Part shown: in pieces, positions 22,176 through 33,872 of the stretch
Position numbering within the stretch: the stretch's first letter is position 1
How the letters are laid out: the number at the start of each line of letters is the position of its first letter
Assembly (NCBI GenBank): GCA_019054805.1
Contig: JAHQIY010000001.1
Location: 3,610,501 to 3,674,500, forward strand
DNA length: 64,000 nt
Source of the DNA: Brachionus manjavacas
Taxonomy: Eukaryota; Rotifera; Eurotatoria; Ploima; Brachionidae
Direction of reading: 5' to 3'
Translations under genes and position numbers: made by a program
The notes under the pieces: generated by a model
What the model was told of the DNA's origin: nothing
What the model saw: the letters and a program-made list of their open reading frames with translations, nothing else
The model's database searches: none

Positions 22176-25100
22176 ATGAACCTTGTTGAAATATTAAGAA
22201 TATCAAGCCCGTCCAATTTTTGGATAGCCGAAAAAAATTCAGATCAATTTATTAGTTTGATCAGTGAATTTATTAAACAGGAGCAAAATGATGCTTCATT
22301 GGGAAGTGAAAATTGCCTCAATGACAAGGAAATAATATCTTTTTATGATTTGAACAGAGATAAATATTATAGAGCTCGAATTCTTGAAAAGATCACAAGT
22401 TTTAGATCAAATTGTTTCTCGCTGTTTATGATAGACTTGGCCGAACGCATTACAGTCCCTAAAAATTATTGCCAGCCTATTCTGAATGAAAAGTTAAAAC
22501 AATTGCCACCTTTGGCCAGGCAATGTTCTCTACAAGACATACAACCAATGTAACAACTATATTTTGAACCCAAATAAAAGTAATTAATTGTCCTTTCCTT
22601 TAGTAAGAATGACTGGTCTCCGGCAAGCATTAGATTCATGTCCGAGATGAAAAAAAGTAAGAAATTTCTTGGTTTGACACATTTTAACACTTAAGCATTC
22701 AATACTTGGTCTTTGGGCAGCTTTACTTTTTATTTAAGCCATTTACTGATTTAAACATTTCAATCGAATCCCCTTTTACCATTCTCTCACTTTAAAAAGA
22801 AGTTTCGTTTATCATCAATATCATCTGAAGAATAGAAGGACTCTTGTAGCACCCTTTCTTTTAAATCGCACTCAATTTTTTGGCATTATTTATGGTCATT
22901 TTTTGTTCTAAAAAAATTTTTAAAGTTGAAAAAGCTAGAGGTTAGACATGTTTAAATATTTGATAATTCAGGAAAAAAAAAAGAAAATGTTAGGTAGCAA
23001 TTACACAATGGAGTCGGATATTCGATAAATCTTGATTCAATACCTTCTCTATATTCTTCCACCAATCTAACGATCAAAGGAACATAATGACTCAACTCTA
23101 CCTTGGCAGATCTCTCACTCAACTCAAAAAGTCGAATTGTTAATACTTTTAGCTTGGATTTTTAGGAGTTTAAGTTTATTGAAAGTCTCTTGGTGCTTAA
23201 TATTGGAGGGGGCATCATATTTTAGCTTCAAAATAGATCGAACTGCTGAATTTTGAATAATTTGCATTTTTTTGATGTTAGTTTCTGAGAATGAATTTAA
23301 ACAAGGAAAAGTATTGATCCTATCAAAGATTTGTAAAGATTACCTAATGTTTTTGGTTTTAGACTCCATTTCTTATTCGAGAGATATTTTATTATATCAA
23401 GTCTTGAATTACAGCGCTCTTTTAATCCATCGACCAAAGGTAAGTTTTGAGTCGAATGTGATGCCTAAGAATTTGACTTTTTCCTCATTATTTAACACTA
23501 GAAGCACCAAAACGAGTCAAATGACTTGTTTTAATGTAATCTAATGGATAAAAATGGATAATAATTTATTATTTGGATAAATCTATTCAAAACTTAATTT
23601 TAATTGAGTAAAAATAAAAATTTGGCTAAAAAAAGTATCTTGCAAAAATTTTATCTTCTAATGAATTCATTCCTTTTTGAACCAATTTTTCGTATTTGAA
23701 TTTAGTTAATTTAGAAAGTTATTCTTATTTTTATGCTGAAAAAAAAATTATGCTCAAATAGCAAAAATTGACTTAGATTTTAGCGGCCAAAAATCGAAAA
23801 AGAGTCATTCTGACTCGTTGGTGCTTCTAGTGTTAAATTGTTGCCATTAATTTTAAGGTCAAGATTGATTTAACTTCAGTTTTTGAAAATAAAAAAAGTA
23901 GCCATTTCATCTGCAAAAAGAAGAGAGTATTGGCAGTTTGTTTTGTTTTGAAAAGAAGTGGAATAACTATTGACCCTTGTGAAACTCCTGCTTTAATAGG
24001 GTTTTGATCACTTAGATGACCATTTACATTTACTCTAAAAGATCTTAAATGCAAAAATGGTCTTATCCAATAAATAAGATAAGGAAGTAGATTAATTCTA
24101 ATTAGCTTGTAAATTATTCCATCGAGCCAAACTCTATCAAAAAACTTAGAAATGCCAAAATATAGACAAAAGACTTTTTTCTTTCCATCAAAATACTCGG
24201 CAACTTTTGGAATAAGATAATAAAGATTATCTGCAGTGCGTCAATGCTTTCTAAATCCTGATTGCTCATGAATAAGTTATCTATTGTTCTCAAGAAAATG
24301 TTATATTCTAGTGTTTATTATAAGTACAAGGTAACTTGCCATACTAATCGGACTATAGTTATTAGGGTCTTGAGTGTGAGAAGATTTCTTAGGTATCATG
24401 GTTATATTTGCATTTTCCAGGATTTTGGGACTTAAACCAGTTCCAACCTCATGTTAAAGAGTAAACTAATATCAAATAAAGTATCTAAAGGTAAATTTTT
24501 TAAAATTAGGTTTTGAATCCGATCTAGACCAGAACTCGCTAGTTCTTTTATCTTTTTAAATGCATTTGTAATTTCTAATTGAGTGATAGGCTCTTTCAAA
24601 TTATTTTGTTCCTCATTTTTTGAGAAATCTGTTATTTCTTGTGATACTTCAAAATTATCGTCAGATTCAACAAAATCTAAAGACTAAAGGAGGAGGACTA
24701 AAGGTTGTTGCTAAAAGACCGCCAAAAATTTCTCCTTTTTCTGTATCTGAATTAAATACCTCGCCATCTTTAAAAAGTGATGGGATTTGTCTCGTAAGTT
24801 TTTTTTGATCTGAACTTATTTATTTTCCTCCAAAAAAGAAAATTTGATTTTTTTTCTGTTTTATTTATGAACGTTCAACACAAGTTTTGTAGAATTTAAA
24901 TGAACATCACATTGACATTTCATCAAATCTTGATTTAAAAATACTTTATTCAGTTTTTTTTAAATTTTAGCGAACACGGCTGAAAAAAAATAAAAATTGA
25001 TTTTTTTATTTTCAATTAAAAAATTACCGTGAATATTTTTTTTCTTAATCTCGCATCAAAATCCCACTAACGAAATTGGTTTTGGTGCCTCAAAAAGTTG

Positions 25101-28100
25101 GCTTTAAGTTCGCCGTTAAAAAACAAAAATTAAAATTATAAAAAAGTCTAATTTGTCTTTAATATGATAAAATAAATTAAAAATTAATTAAATTTTATTT
25201 AAAAATATAAAATAAAACAGTAAAATAAAGCATTTAGAAAAATTTAATTTTAAATTCACACTTAATCACTTTAGCTAAAAAATTTTAATGTTTAAGAATC
25301 AGATCAAATTTATGTAGAAAAAATTGATAAAAATCTTGAAGGCTCAATACGTCAAGTTAAACTGTACATTCATTTAAAACAAGGTGACAACAATGATTTC
25401 TGCTTGTTGGATTTAAACCATTTATTCGTTGAAAACAAATTCGCCGTTTGGTCGAACAGAAACAAACCAATTGAGAATGCTTCGGTGGACCTCTCAGTTG
25501 AAAAGGATCTAAAATTTCAATTCAAAAACTCATTAAAAAGAATAGATATTGATCCGTCAGCTTATCGAAAAAACTTTGACAATTTAGGCCCCATAAAATT
25601 GGCTCTCAGTGAATACTCACTGAAAAAAGCTAGCTCTAGGGCGATCAAGGAACAAGATCACTCTGAAGATGAAGACAAAATGAACTCGACCATAAAGTCA
25701 GTAGCCAGTACAGTATTTGACCAAGACAAATTAGACACCGAATTTTCAAATTTACTCGATTTGGAAAAATACATTAAAAATCCAGCTGGTTCAAAATCTT
25801 TAGATGCCAAATCATGGAGTACCATGGATCCCTTCATTTTCACGCACAACACTTCGGTCATCTCTATCCAAAGCACCAAAGACCAGCGCATTCATCCATC
25901 AGTGCGGGATTTTCTGAGTCTGCACGGCATTTTGACTGTGTCCGATCTGAACTCGTATCTATGGCCTTGTATTCTTCACGGACTGCACACTTTCTTCATG
26001 CCGGACGAACATGATCTGGGCAAAAACTCACCAGTGGCCTTCATAACACCACTAATGAGTCTGCTGCTAGAAAAATCAAGCCAGGAGATGAAAAAAAAAA
26101 TCGAAACTGGTTTTGTGAAAAGATCAATTGCGCAATCCCAGTGCCAAAATGGACCAATACTTCTAATAGTATGTGCCTCGTCAGAAAATGCCCAAAAAAT
26201 TTCTGAAATAATCAATCAGATAATTCAAATAGACTCAAGACTAAATGGAAAAGACAAACTAAAGGCGTTGATGATTCAAGGTGGCGGACATGAGAACCAG
26301 TACGATGTGCCATTGGCAAATGGCGTCGATGTTTTGATTGCAGCTACTCCGTTTTGTCTCCTGAGAGCAATTGGTGAGGCCAAGACAAACCTCGAACGGA
26401 TCAGATACATTGTCTTTGATCAGGCCAATTTGCTGCTGGAAAAATTTCCTCTTCAAATCAAAACACTAATGGAGGTCTACAAAAATTTCATTGAAATCAA
26501 TGAGTGTCCTCATCGAGCCCAATTTGTTCTCATATCCCATTTTTGGTCTTCCATGCTGAAGAAGTTTATAGACAAATTTTTAATAAAACCGGCTTTTATA
26601 ATAGGTAATAAACTAGAGGCTTCGTTCTACGGTCAGACTCATCATGTTCTTAAGGACATGGAAGCTGATCAAACAATTAACAAAGGCAGCATGATCAGAA
26701 AGCTATTAGAGAAAAATGGACACCACAATGTTCTCATTTGTGCCAATACATTCGAAAGAACAATCAAATTATATGATTATCTGTTTAAAAAATGTCAAAT
26801 AAAAGTTGACTGTGTGACCCATGAGTCCAGGTCGCCTAAAATTCACACTCTGGAAGAAAAATGGAGCCAGAAACAAAGTCAAGGTTTGATCATGGTTATT
26901 CAGCAGCAAATGCTTGAGCATATAAATATAGACAGTGTGAAATGTGTAATAAACTACGACTTTCCGATGACCAAGACTGCGTATGCTTTACGCTTGTGGA
27001 CAATGAGAAGATATTTTGTGCAGAAAAAGGACTTGATTGAGGCAAAAAATGATGAGCCAAAAAGCAATGAATCATTCAAAGTAGAACCCAACAGCAATGG
27101 TCAATGGGAAGACATAGAATCAGATCGTTTGTGTTCGTATTTGTTGCTGAGCAAGTCCTCCAGTGGATTTGCTGACAGTTTGTTCAATTTCTTGAGCCGT
27201 ATCGGCTACAATAGGAGTTTTTTCCCGCATGGCTTTTTAAAAATGGCCGAAGAGTGCCGATTGAAAAAAGAGGAGTCAAAGCTAGAGCATCCGCTGTGTC
27301 CGTATGTCAAGTCGTTTGGCTCTTGTATGAACGCTAATCCGAAAAGTTGTAAATACAGGCACAGGCCGAACAGAAGAGTGGATCAAGTGACGGCTTTAGA
27401 TAAAGATTTGACAGTACCTACTCAAGGCTATGTTAGATTTAAAATTTCGTTCATAAAAGACACAAATCATTTTTTTGGAAACATCATTCTTCATCAAGGT
27501 TTTAATGAAGAAAGCAATGTGTGCTATGACCAATTCAAAGAACTCGACTTGACCATTCAGCTCTATTTCTCCGACACAAATAACATTAAGTATTTGAGCA
27601 AGTTTAAAGAGGATGAATTGTATGCTTTCAAGGATACAAACACAAGTGTGTTCAAAAGGTAAATGTGAAGATATATAATTTATAAAAAAAAAATAACTAA
27701 TTAATTTGTGCAAGGATAAAAATTGAAGAGGTAATTAGAAAAGATGGTCAAATAGCTTTCGAGCTAATTGTCAAATGTATTGATTACGGTTCAAAACTAC
27801 AAATTTCGTCCCAGGACCTAATTAAGCTACCAGACCAATTTAAGATTTTACCGCCTCAAGTAAGCTTTTGTTTCGCATTTTAATCTGAGGCCAAATTTTT
27901 TGTCATTTAAAATCAAAAAAATTTTATCACTTTTAGTTATGAATTTTATTTTGACGATCTAAATTAATTAAATTGAATTTTTTTCAATATTTTTTCACAA
28001 AATATATCTATTAAATACTTTTTTTTAAGCAATTTCTTACCCAATATATTTTAGAAACTATTCAGGAAAGATACCAAAAACTTGCGTATTACTCCGAATG

Positions 28101-31100
28101 GTACCTTTGAAAGTTCTCTTTTCAAATAATTGTACATATTATCAAAAATAAAATAAAAGTGTAATTACTCGATTCTATCGTAACCTCAAATTTTTTCGAT
28201 TTTTATTTAATTAACTTTTTTGAATTTGGTTAAAAAAAAGATGAAAAAAAAAATTAAAAAAATAAAAGGAAAAAGAAAAAAAGATAAAATAATTAAATGC
28301 CTTGCTTCGGAACAATCTGGAAAGACACATCCATACATCTCTTGTAGAAGATATTAGTTGAGTAAGCTTAGCAAAAAATAGCAAACTAATTAAAGCAGTT
28401 GACACTTAGTAGTACTAGTAGTAGTAGAAGTTTTAACTTTAGCTGGATAAGGCACACTAAGACAGCTGATGTGACTGATTGCTCATCCAGCAATCAATGC
28501 TTGCTTAAATAGTCAAAATATTGTTTACACCGGGGGCTTTAACTATTGATTTGGCACCGAGTTCCATATGTTAGCGGTTCTGTTAGAAAAAAAGTTATCT
28601 CAATGTTGGAGCCTCTAAGTTTCTTTGTGATACTTGAAGCAGTGACCTCTTCCTAGGATTTTTGTGACATTAAAGTTGTTGCTTTTTTAAACCAATTCTA
28701 TTCCATGCATGAACTTGTATAATTGAATTAGATCACCTCATTTTCTTCTTTCCACCAGATTTGGAATGTTTAAAGCCTTCAATCTGCTTTCATACGATTT
28801 GTTTCTAATTGAAGAAACAAATTTCATTAATGTTATTCATTAATGTTACCAAACACAAATTTTGTATCGATTTCATACACACTGCTAGACTGAGTCGTGA
28901 AAATCAAATCCAAAGTGTTGACAGCTTTTTCGTTTGACATTTGAAATGTTAGGACATTTACATGCTGATATAGCAAAAGTGTCGCTTTGCGTCTCTCTGA
29001 ATTTATGTTCGATGCCATTTTCGTTTAAGATTACTGACATACAGCCATTTGACCAGATGATTTATTGATTGATTTGACTTGAAGAATTTTTTTTTTATTA
29101 TAAAATCAAAATAAAGACTTTGTTAGTAAAAACAGAAAAATCCACTCTCAAACAGACATTTTTGGGTAAAATAAAAATTAAGTACACAAAAAAATTTGAG
29201 AATAATTTCAACTTTAAGTAAAGTTTAGTATTATACACATTTTACTTTAAAATGGTTCTCTTTACCAACTTAGTTCATTTGTATTAGATCACCACGTCTC
29301 TCGTCCTTATTGACAGTGTTGTTAGGATCATTCTTTTTGAATCAACAAATCCATTATTGCTTCGTGTTGCTCTTCTCTGTACTCTCTCAAGTGTATCTAT
29401 ATTTTTCATCAAGTATGGATGCCATACCGAGACAGCATATTCTAGATGGGTTCGGAAAAGACCTGTGTACATTTTTTTTAATAATTTGATTTTCTGAAAG
29501 TGTACCCTATTTAATTTTTATATCACGATATAAATCATTGATATGGCGGCTTAAAAATTTAATTTAAAAAAAAAAAAAAAAAAAAATAATTTAATTTCAA
29601 AAAATATTTTTGCTTTTTGAAAAAAGTAAGGGTTTTTTAGTAGGATTCGTTTATTTTGTCGGTTTTACTTGAGAATATTTTATAAAATTTTCTTCATCTT
29701 TTTTATAAAGTAAAAATAAAGTCACTCATGTTGTGAAAACTTTATCATAATATTTCCTTAGTATTTTAGACAAAGTTAATTTGACATAAGAATAAAAATT
29801 TTATTAATTTTTATTATTTTAATCTGAAATAGCATGCGCTCCGTTGAGATAAACAAAAAATAATTTTTAATATTTTTCAATGAAATTTTTTTATAAAAAA
29901 GAAAATACATTATCAGCATTGCAATAAAAAGGCAGACAGCTGAGTGTTTCATCTTGAATCATCCGTGAGGATGATTTCAGATTTAAGCCTTAGTTAGTAC
30001 TTGGAAATTGTTTATTGCCATCTTTGAAATTTTTTTAAAATTTGAATTAATTTTGAATAAATAAAGCGATAATCGATCTTTTATAGATGGCCTGTTGATT
30101 CTTAAGCCGATACTTAAGCTTATAAATATTAATATTTTTAGATGCATAAATACTGGTGTTGGTAATCGACTCCAATCGACTGATAAAATTCATAAATCGA
30201 TCAATTTTTTTAGTCGATAATTTAATGTAAATTTTTCTTAAATAAATAATTTAATTTTTTAGGCAGTTGAAATCTATTTATGTGATATAAGGCCAATAGA
30301 AAAAGATTTAGCATGGTCTGTACAGTCAAGGGTATTCATAAGTGAAAAACTCCAAAAGCACAAAGAGTTTATTGGTAAAATTCAATTAGCAGCCGGTATT
30401 AAGTTAAAATAATAGCTATTTAATTTCATTTAAAAACATTAAATTTGAAGGCAATACTTTATGGCTTCATCCGATAACTTCATACAAACATCTCAGAAAT
30501 TTAGATCTTTTAGTGAGGGAAGATTCGATTCAATCAGAGCTGATCGAAAACAATTATGGCGTTCGGTATCCAACCCATTTAAAAAAATTACGAAATTTGT
30601 TCCAAGAAAATGGTCTTTTTGTGCCCAAACTGGAAGACAATTTGGCCAAAATAAAAAAAGATTCCAATGAATTCTATGAATTACTTTACGATTTAACCAA
30701 CTGCAAAGAAGAGGAATTCAAACCAGACTTTTCATTTTTGAATAAAAATTTTCTCACAGAAAACTTGGTCTATCTAAGCTCTATTCAAGACTCTATTAAC
30801 AAAATATACCTGCAGTTAAAAAAATTTTATGACAATTTATTGAGTTTAAATGATGACATTGGAAAATACATCGAAAAAATCCTTAAAGTAAAAGACAATT
30901 CCAAGCTAAAAAATCGAAAAAGAGATGATGAATCTGATGATTTTATTGTAGATTTAAATTTTGAAGATAAAATTTCCGCAGATCTTGTCTTTTGGAAAAG
31001 AACTTTATCGATCAGACAAAAAATAAATAAAAATGTAATAGGATATTTGAGGAGTATTTGTAAATCATTATATTGTATAGTTTTAAACAAATCTGAATAC

Positions 31101-33510
31101 AACAGAGGCGAAATTTTGGATGTCTTAGACAATGGAACTGTTAAAATTTATTTTGTTGATTTTGGAGATGTGGGTATTGTGTCCAGTGATGAAATTTTTC
31201 CAATCAGTCAAAAATTTATTCGCCAATTGCCATTCCAAGCTATTGAATGCTCAATTGAAGGCATTATACCAAGCAAATCAGATATAAACAATAATTATGA
31301 TGGCTGGACCAAAGAATCTATTGACTTTTTTTTATCACTAACCCGTGACAAAGAAGATAGATTTTTCGATCTTTATGCACAAGTACTGGACACGCACGAT
31401 TCTTACAAATACCAAATTAGGCTTTTTAGAAAAACCTTTCCCGAAAATATGGATCTATCTTTCGAAATGGTAACTAATGGATGCGCCAGGCTTGACAGTG
31501 TTCAAGAGTCAAAATTATTTTATTTATGTGACAAAAATGAGAATCAATTGATACAATTAGCAAAACAATTTGTTAACTTATTCATTAAGTAATTTAAGTC
31601 GTTGATTTTTAAAATTGATAGATTTTTAATTTTTTTAGAAATTCCGAATTAGACAAACAAAAACGATTCCTCGAAGTTCTTAATTGCAAACCAGCTTTCT
31701 TGCAGGTAATGAAACAACATGAAATTGTTCAGAGTGGATTGCTACAATGTTTGTCCCAGGGACTAATGTTTATCAAAGATTCAAAGGTAATTTATGATTT
31801 TACAAATAAAATAAATAAATTTTATCCAAATTTATATTCTTTCAAAATTAAGCTAAAATTTCGAACCTGATTTTTAAATTAACGAAAATTTTCTAAAATA
31901 AAAAAATTAATCTGAATTTTTTTAAATTTAAAGTTTTTGTAAGAGTTAGGTTCGAATTTTTTTTTAATTTAATAAAATTTAAAAGCAAATGATTTTAAAG
32001 TTAAAAAAATTATGTTTTTAATCAAGCTAATACTTCTGATTTTGATGTTCATCCGCAAAATTATTCTAATAAAAAAAAACGACAATTGTGAGCTGATTAA
32101 AGTTTTTGTCGAGTATAAAGGTTTTGCCAAATTATTTCATATCATGAATCAAGATGAACAAGTAAATTTTAAAAATTAAAAGTTTATTTTTAATAAAAAA
32201 AATTAAGGAATCGACAAATTTTGCCTTCAATTTTCTAAAAGAATTGATTTCCATATCGAATGAATTAAAGCTTTTTGTGATTGAGAATTCAAACTATCTC
32301 AAATCGATTTTAAATTTAATCGAATTATTCAAAAGTGAACCTTTAAAATCAGAAAAGTGTTTAGATATGCTGGAAAATCTAGTTAACTTTTTTGATGACC
32401 AAACAAAATTTGATTCAAATTTAATTGATTATTTTTATGATTTAACAAAAAAGTTTTATACATGAAAAAAAATTTACTCAAACTTAATTTGTTTATTTAG
32501 ATCTGATCTAAGTGATGATTTATTAGAAAAAATTCACCATCTTTTTGAAGAATTTGCCAAAAAAGAGATTTTAATTGAAAATGAACATCATTCTGAAACA
32601 TTACCTAAGTCAGATTTAGACGATGAACCAGAAAAAGAACAAGGAACTCAAAAAGATATTCTAAATGATGGCTTTACGAGTGATATAAGCTCTGATGAAA
32701 TCACTGAAGAATTTGAAAAAGCTTTAATGGAAATGATCTTGGGTAAAAAGCATATTCCTACCACAGATAATGTGCCTATCTCAGCTGTGAACTGGGAGCC
32801 CAAAAAGTAAATAATTCTTTTCTGAATTTTTTTTATTTTTATTATTTAAAAAAAGGGACTATGTTTACCCCAAATGTATTTGGAATCAAGACACTAATTT
32901 TGTTTATTTAAAAATTTTGTTAAAAAATGTAAAAGATTGTGAATTGAATTTTGGTTCAAATTTGTTATCATTCAGGTAAATGATTAATCAGAAAAATTTT
33001 AAATTTTGCAAAAATTGTTTTTTAAATAAAAGATGTAATGTTGATGAAAAAAAATATGGTCTTGATTTAGAACTGTTTTCTGACATTGAACACGATGTCG
33101 AGTCTTTTTCTGAAATTGATTGTTTCAGAATTAAAATGAAAAAAAAGTATCCAGGTGTTTGGATACGACTTTTGAGTTCAATTATTAAAGTAACTTATAA
33201 CATTGCTAAATGTTTTTATTAATTTTTTTTTAAAGCCTAGTTTTATAAAGTCAGAGTATAATAATTTGGAATATTCAAGTGAGAGTGATACCGAAAAAAG
33301 TAAATTATTAAAATTAAAGGTTTATTTTATTTAATTTAAATCAAATTATTAAAAGAGAAAAGATTTAGTGAATATCTAAGCTCTCAGCCTAGTAAAGAAT
33401 TGGTAAAGTTTACTCCGGAGTCTCCCGTTGTATCCGCATCAGAGTCAGATTCCGATATTGACGATCATGATACCGATATGAAAGAGCTAAAAGAATACAG
33501 ATGGGAGTAG
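22176..33510 (+). CDS. TDRD12: TDRD12-type Tudor/DEAD-like helicase/CS-domain protein (piRNA pathway)
   Basis: Fourteen exons read in phase (22176-22549, 22604-22656, 25297-27658, 27715-27859, 30263-30374, 30451-31588, 31639-31786, 32027-32161, 32208-32452, 32501-32806, 32856-32975, 33033-33189, 33236-33299, 33356-33510), about 1837 residues. Order: Tudor (about 1-110), DEAD-like helicase (about 330-740), CCCH finger CX8CX7CX3H (about 810), Tudor with LPPQAVEIYLCD, then GNTLWLHP, a third full Tudor (about 1200-1330, YFVDFGD), an alpha-helical region, an acidic stretch, and a CS/p23 domain (about 1673-1765, DYVYPKCIW ... GVWIRLL). This matches TDRD12, which works in germ-granule piRNA biogenesis. 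Helicase motifs are degenerate: GKN for GKT (384), DQAN for DEAD (517), ISH for SAT (555), and motif VI lost. The second and fourth introns hold LINE debris. The third exon could instead begin at 25303; the 32027 exon is the least certain. Confidence 0.9.
22990..24830 (-). mobile_element. Degraded LINE (Jockey/I-like reverse transcriptase) in TDRD12 intron 2
   Basis: Antisense to the host gene. Running from 24830 down, the minus strand gives IPSLFKDGEVFNSDTEKGEIF, then LEITNAFKKIKELASSGLDR, SWK, NNYSPISMASYLVL, QSGFRKH, FDRVWLDGIIYKL, then NGHLSDQNPIKAGVSQGSI. The catalytic box is present as SLLFADEMATFF (FADD changed to FADE). NEEKVKFLGITFDSKLT and NIKKMQIIQNSAVRSILKLK follow, then VPLIVRLVEEYREG. 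This is the block order of a non-LTR RT with its C-terminal region. Many stops and frameshifts make it inactive. A complete MITE sits inside it at 23492-23836. Confidence 0.88.
23492..23836. mobile_element. TTAA-flanked MITE (piggyBac-like) nested in the LINE
   Basis: The element runs TTAA-CACTAGAAGCACCAA ... to TTGGTGCTTCTAGTG-TTAA. The terminal 15 bases are perfect inverted repeats, extended by ACGAGTCA / TGACTCGT blocks. It is 345 bp including both TTAA copies. Taking it out and keeping one TTAA restores the reverse-transcriptase frame across the site, which reads NGNN-LN-NEEKVKFLG. So TTAA is the true target duplication, as piggyBac-type elements make. It has no coding capacity. Confidence 0.9.
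28400..29472 (-). mobile_element. Cluster of CR1-like LINE fragments in TDRD12 intron 4
   Basis: Three antisense pieces are visible. 29472-29290 reads YTGLFRTHLEYAVSVWHPYL and LERVQRRATR, the RT thumb/C-terminal region. 29018-28833 reads NTLDLIFTTQSSSVYE, an endonuclease piece. 28815-28440 reads KSYESRLKALNIPNL, then GDLIQLYKFMHGI, the end of ORF2, followed by a (CTA)n-like tail at 28400-28430. Because endonuclease should precede RT in one element, the order shows at least two insertions or a rearrangement. All pieces are dead. Confidence 0.8.
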
Positions 33511-33872
33511 ATTATTAAATAATTATATTTTTTCACCATTAATTCTGTTTTGTTATTTTTTAATTTTGTTTATCTACAATCCAAACACAATTTTTTCTAT
33601 TATTCAAATTTGATAAATTAATTAAATAAATGCTTTCGATTTCGATATTTTTAAATTTAAATTCCCTTTAGTAAAATATTTTTATTTGATCCAGTATAAT
33701 TAAAAAAAATTAAAATCTATTTCAAATACTTTTTTAAGTTTTGGTTCTTTTAAAGTTCTCTTAAAGAAAAAAAACCTTGTCATGTTAGGAAAGCAATTTA
33801 AGAAAATTTTTTTGCCACAAGTTTTTGTTAAACTTAATTTTTCTTATTAAAAAAATAATTTAATTTCCAAAA
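33511..33872. promoter_or_regulatory. Short spacer between TDRD12 and RUSF1 genes
   Basis: Only 362 bases separate the TDRD12 stop from the RUSF1 start on the same strand, so it must hold the 3' end of one gene and the promoter of the other. AATAAA occurs near 33625. No specific promoter motif is identified. Confidence 0.4.

Noticed and set aside
29560-29590. A poly-A run of about 20, considered as a retrogene tail
   Set aside because: No retrocopied coding sequence precedes it on either strand; simple A/T runs are common throughout the window.
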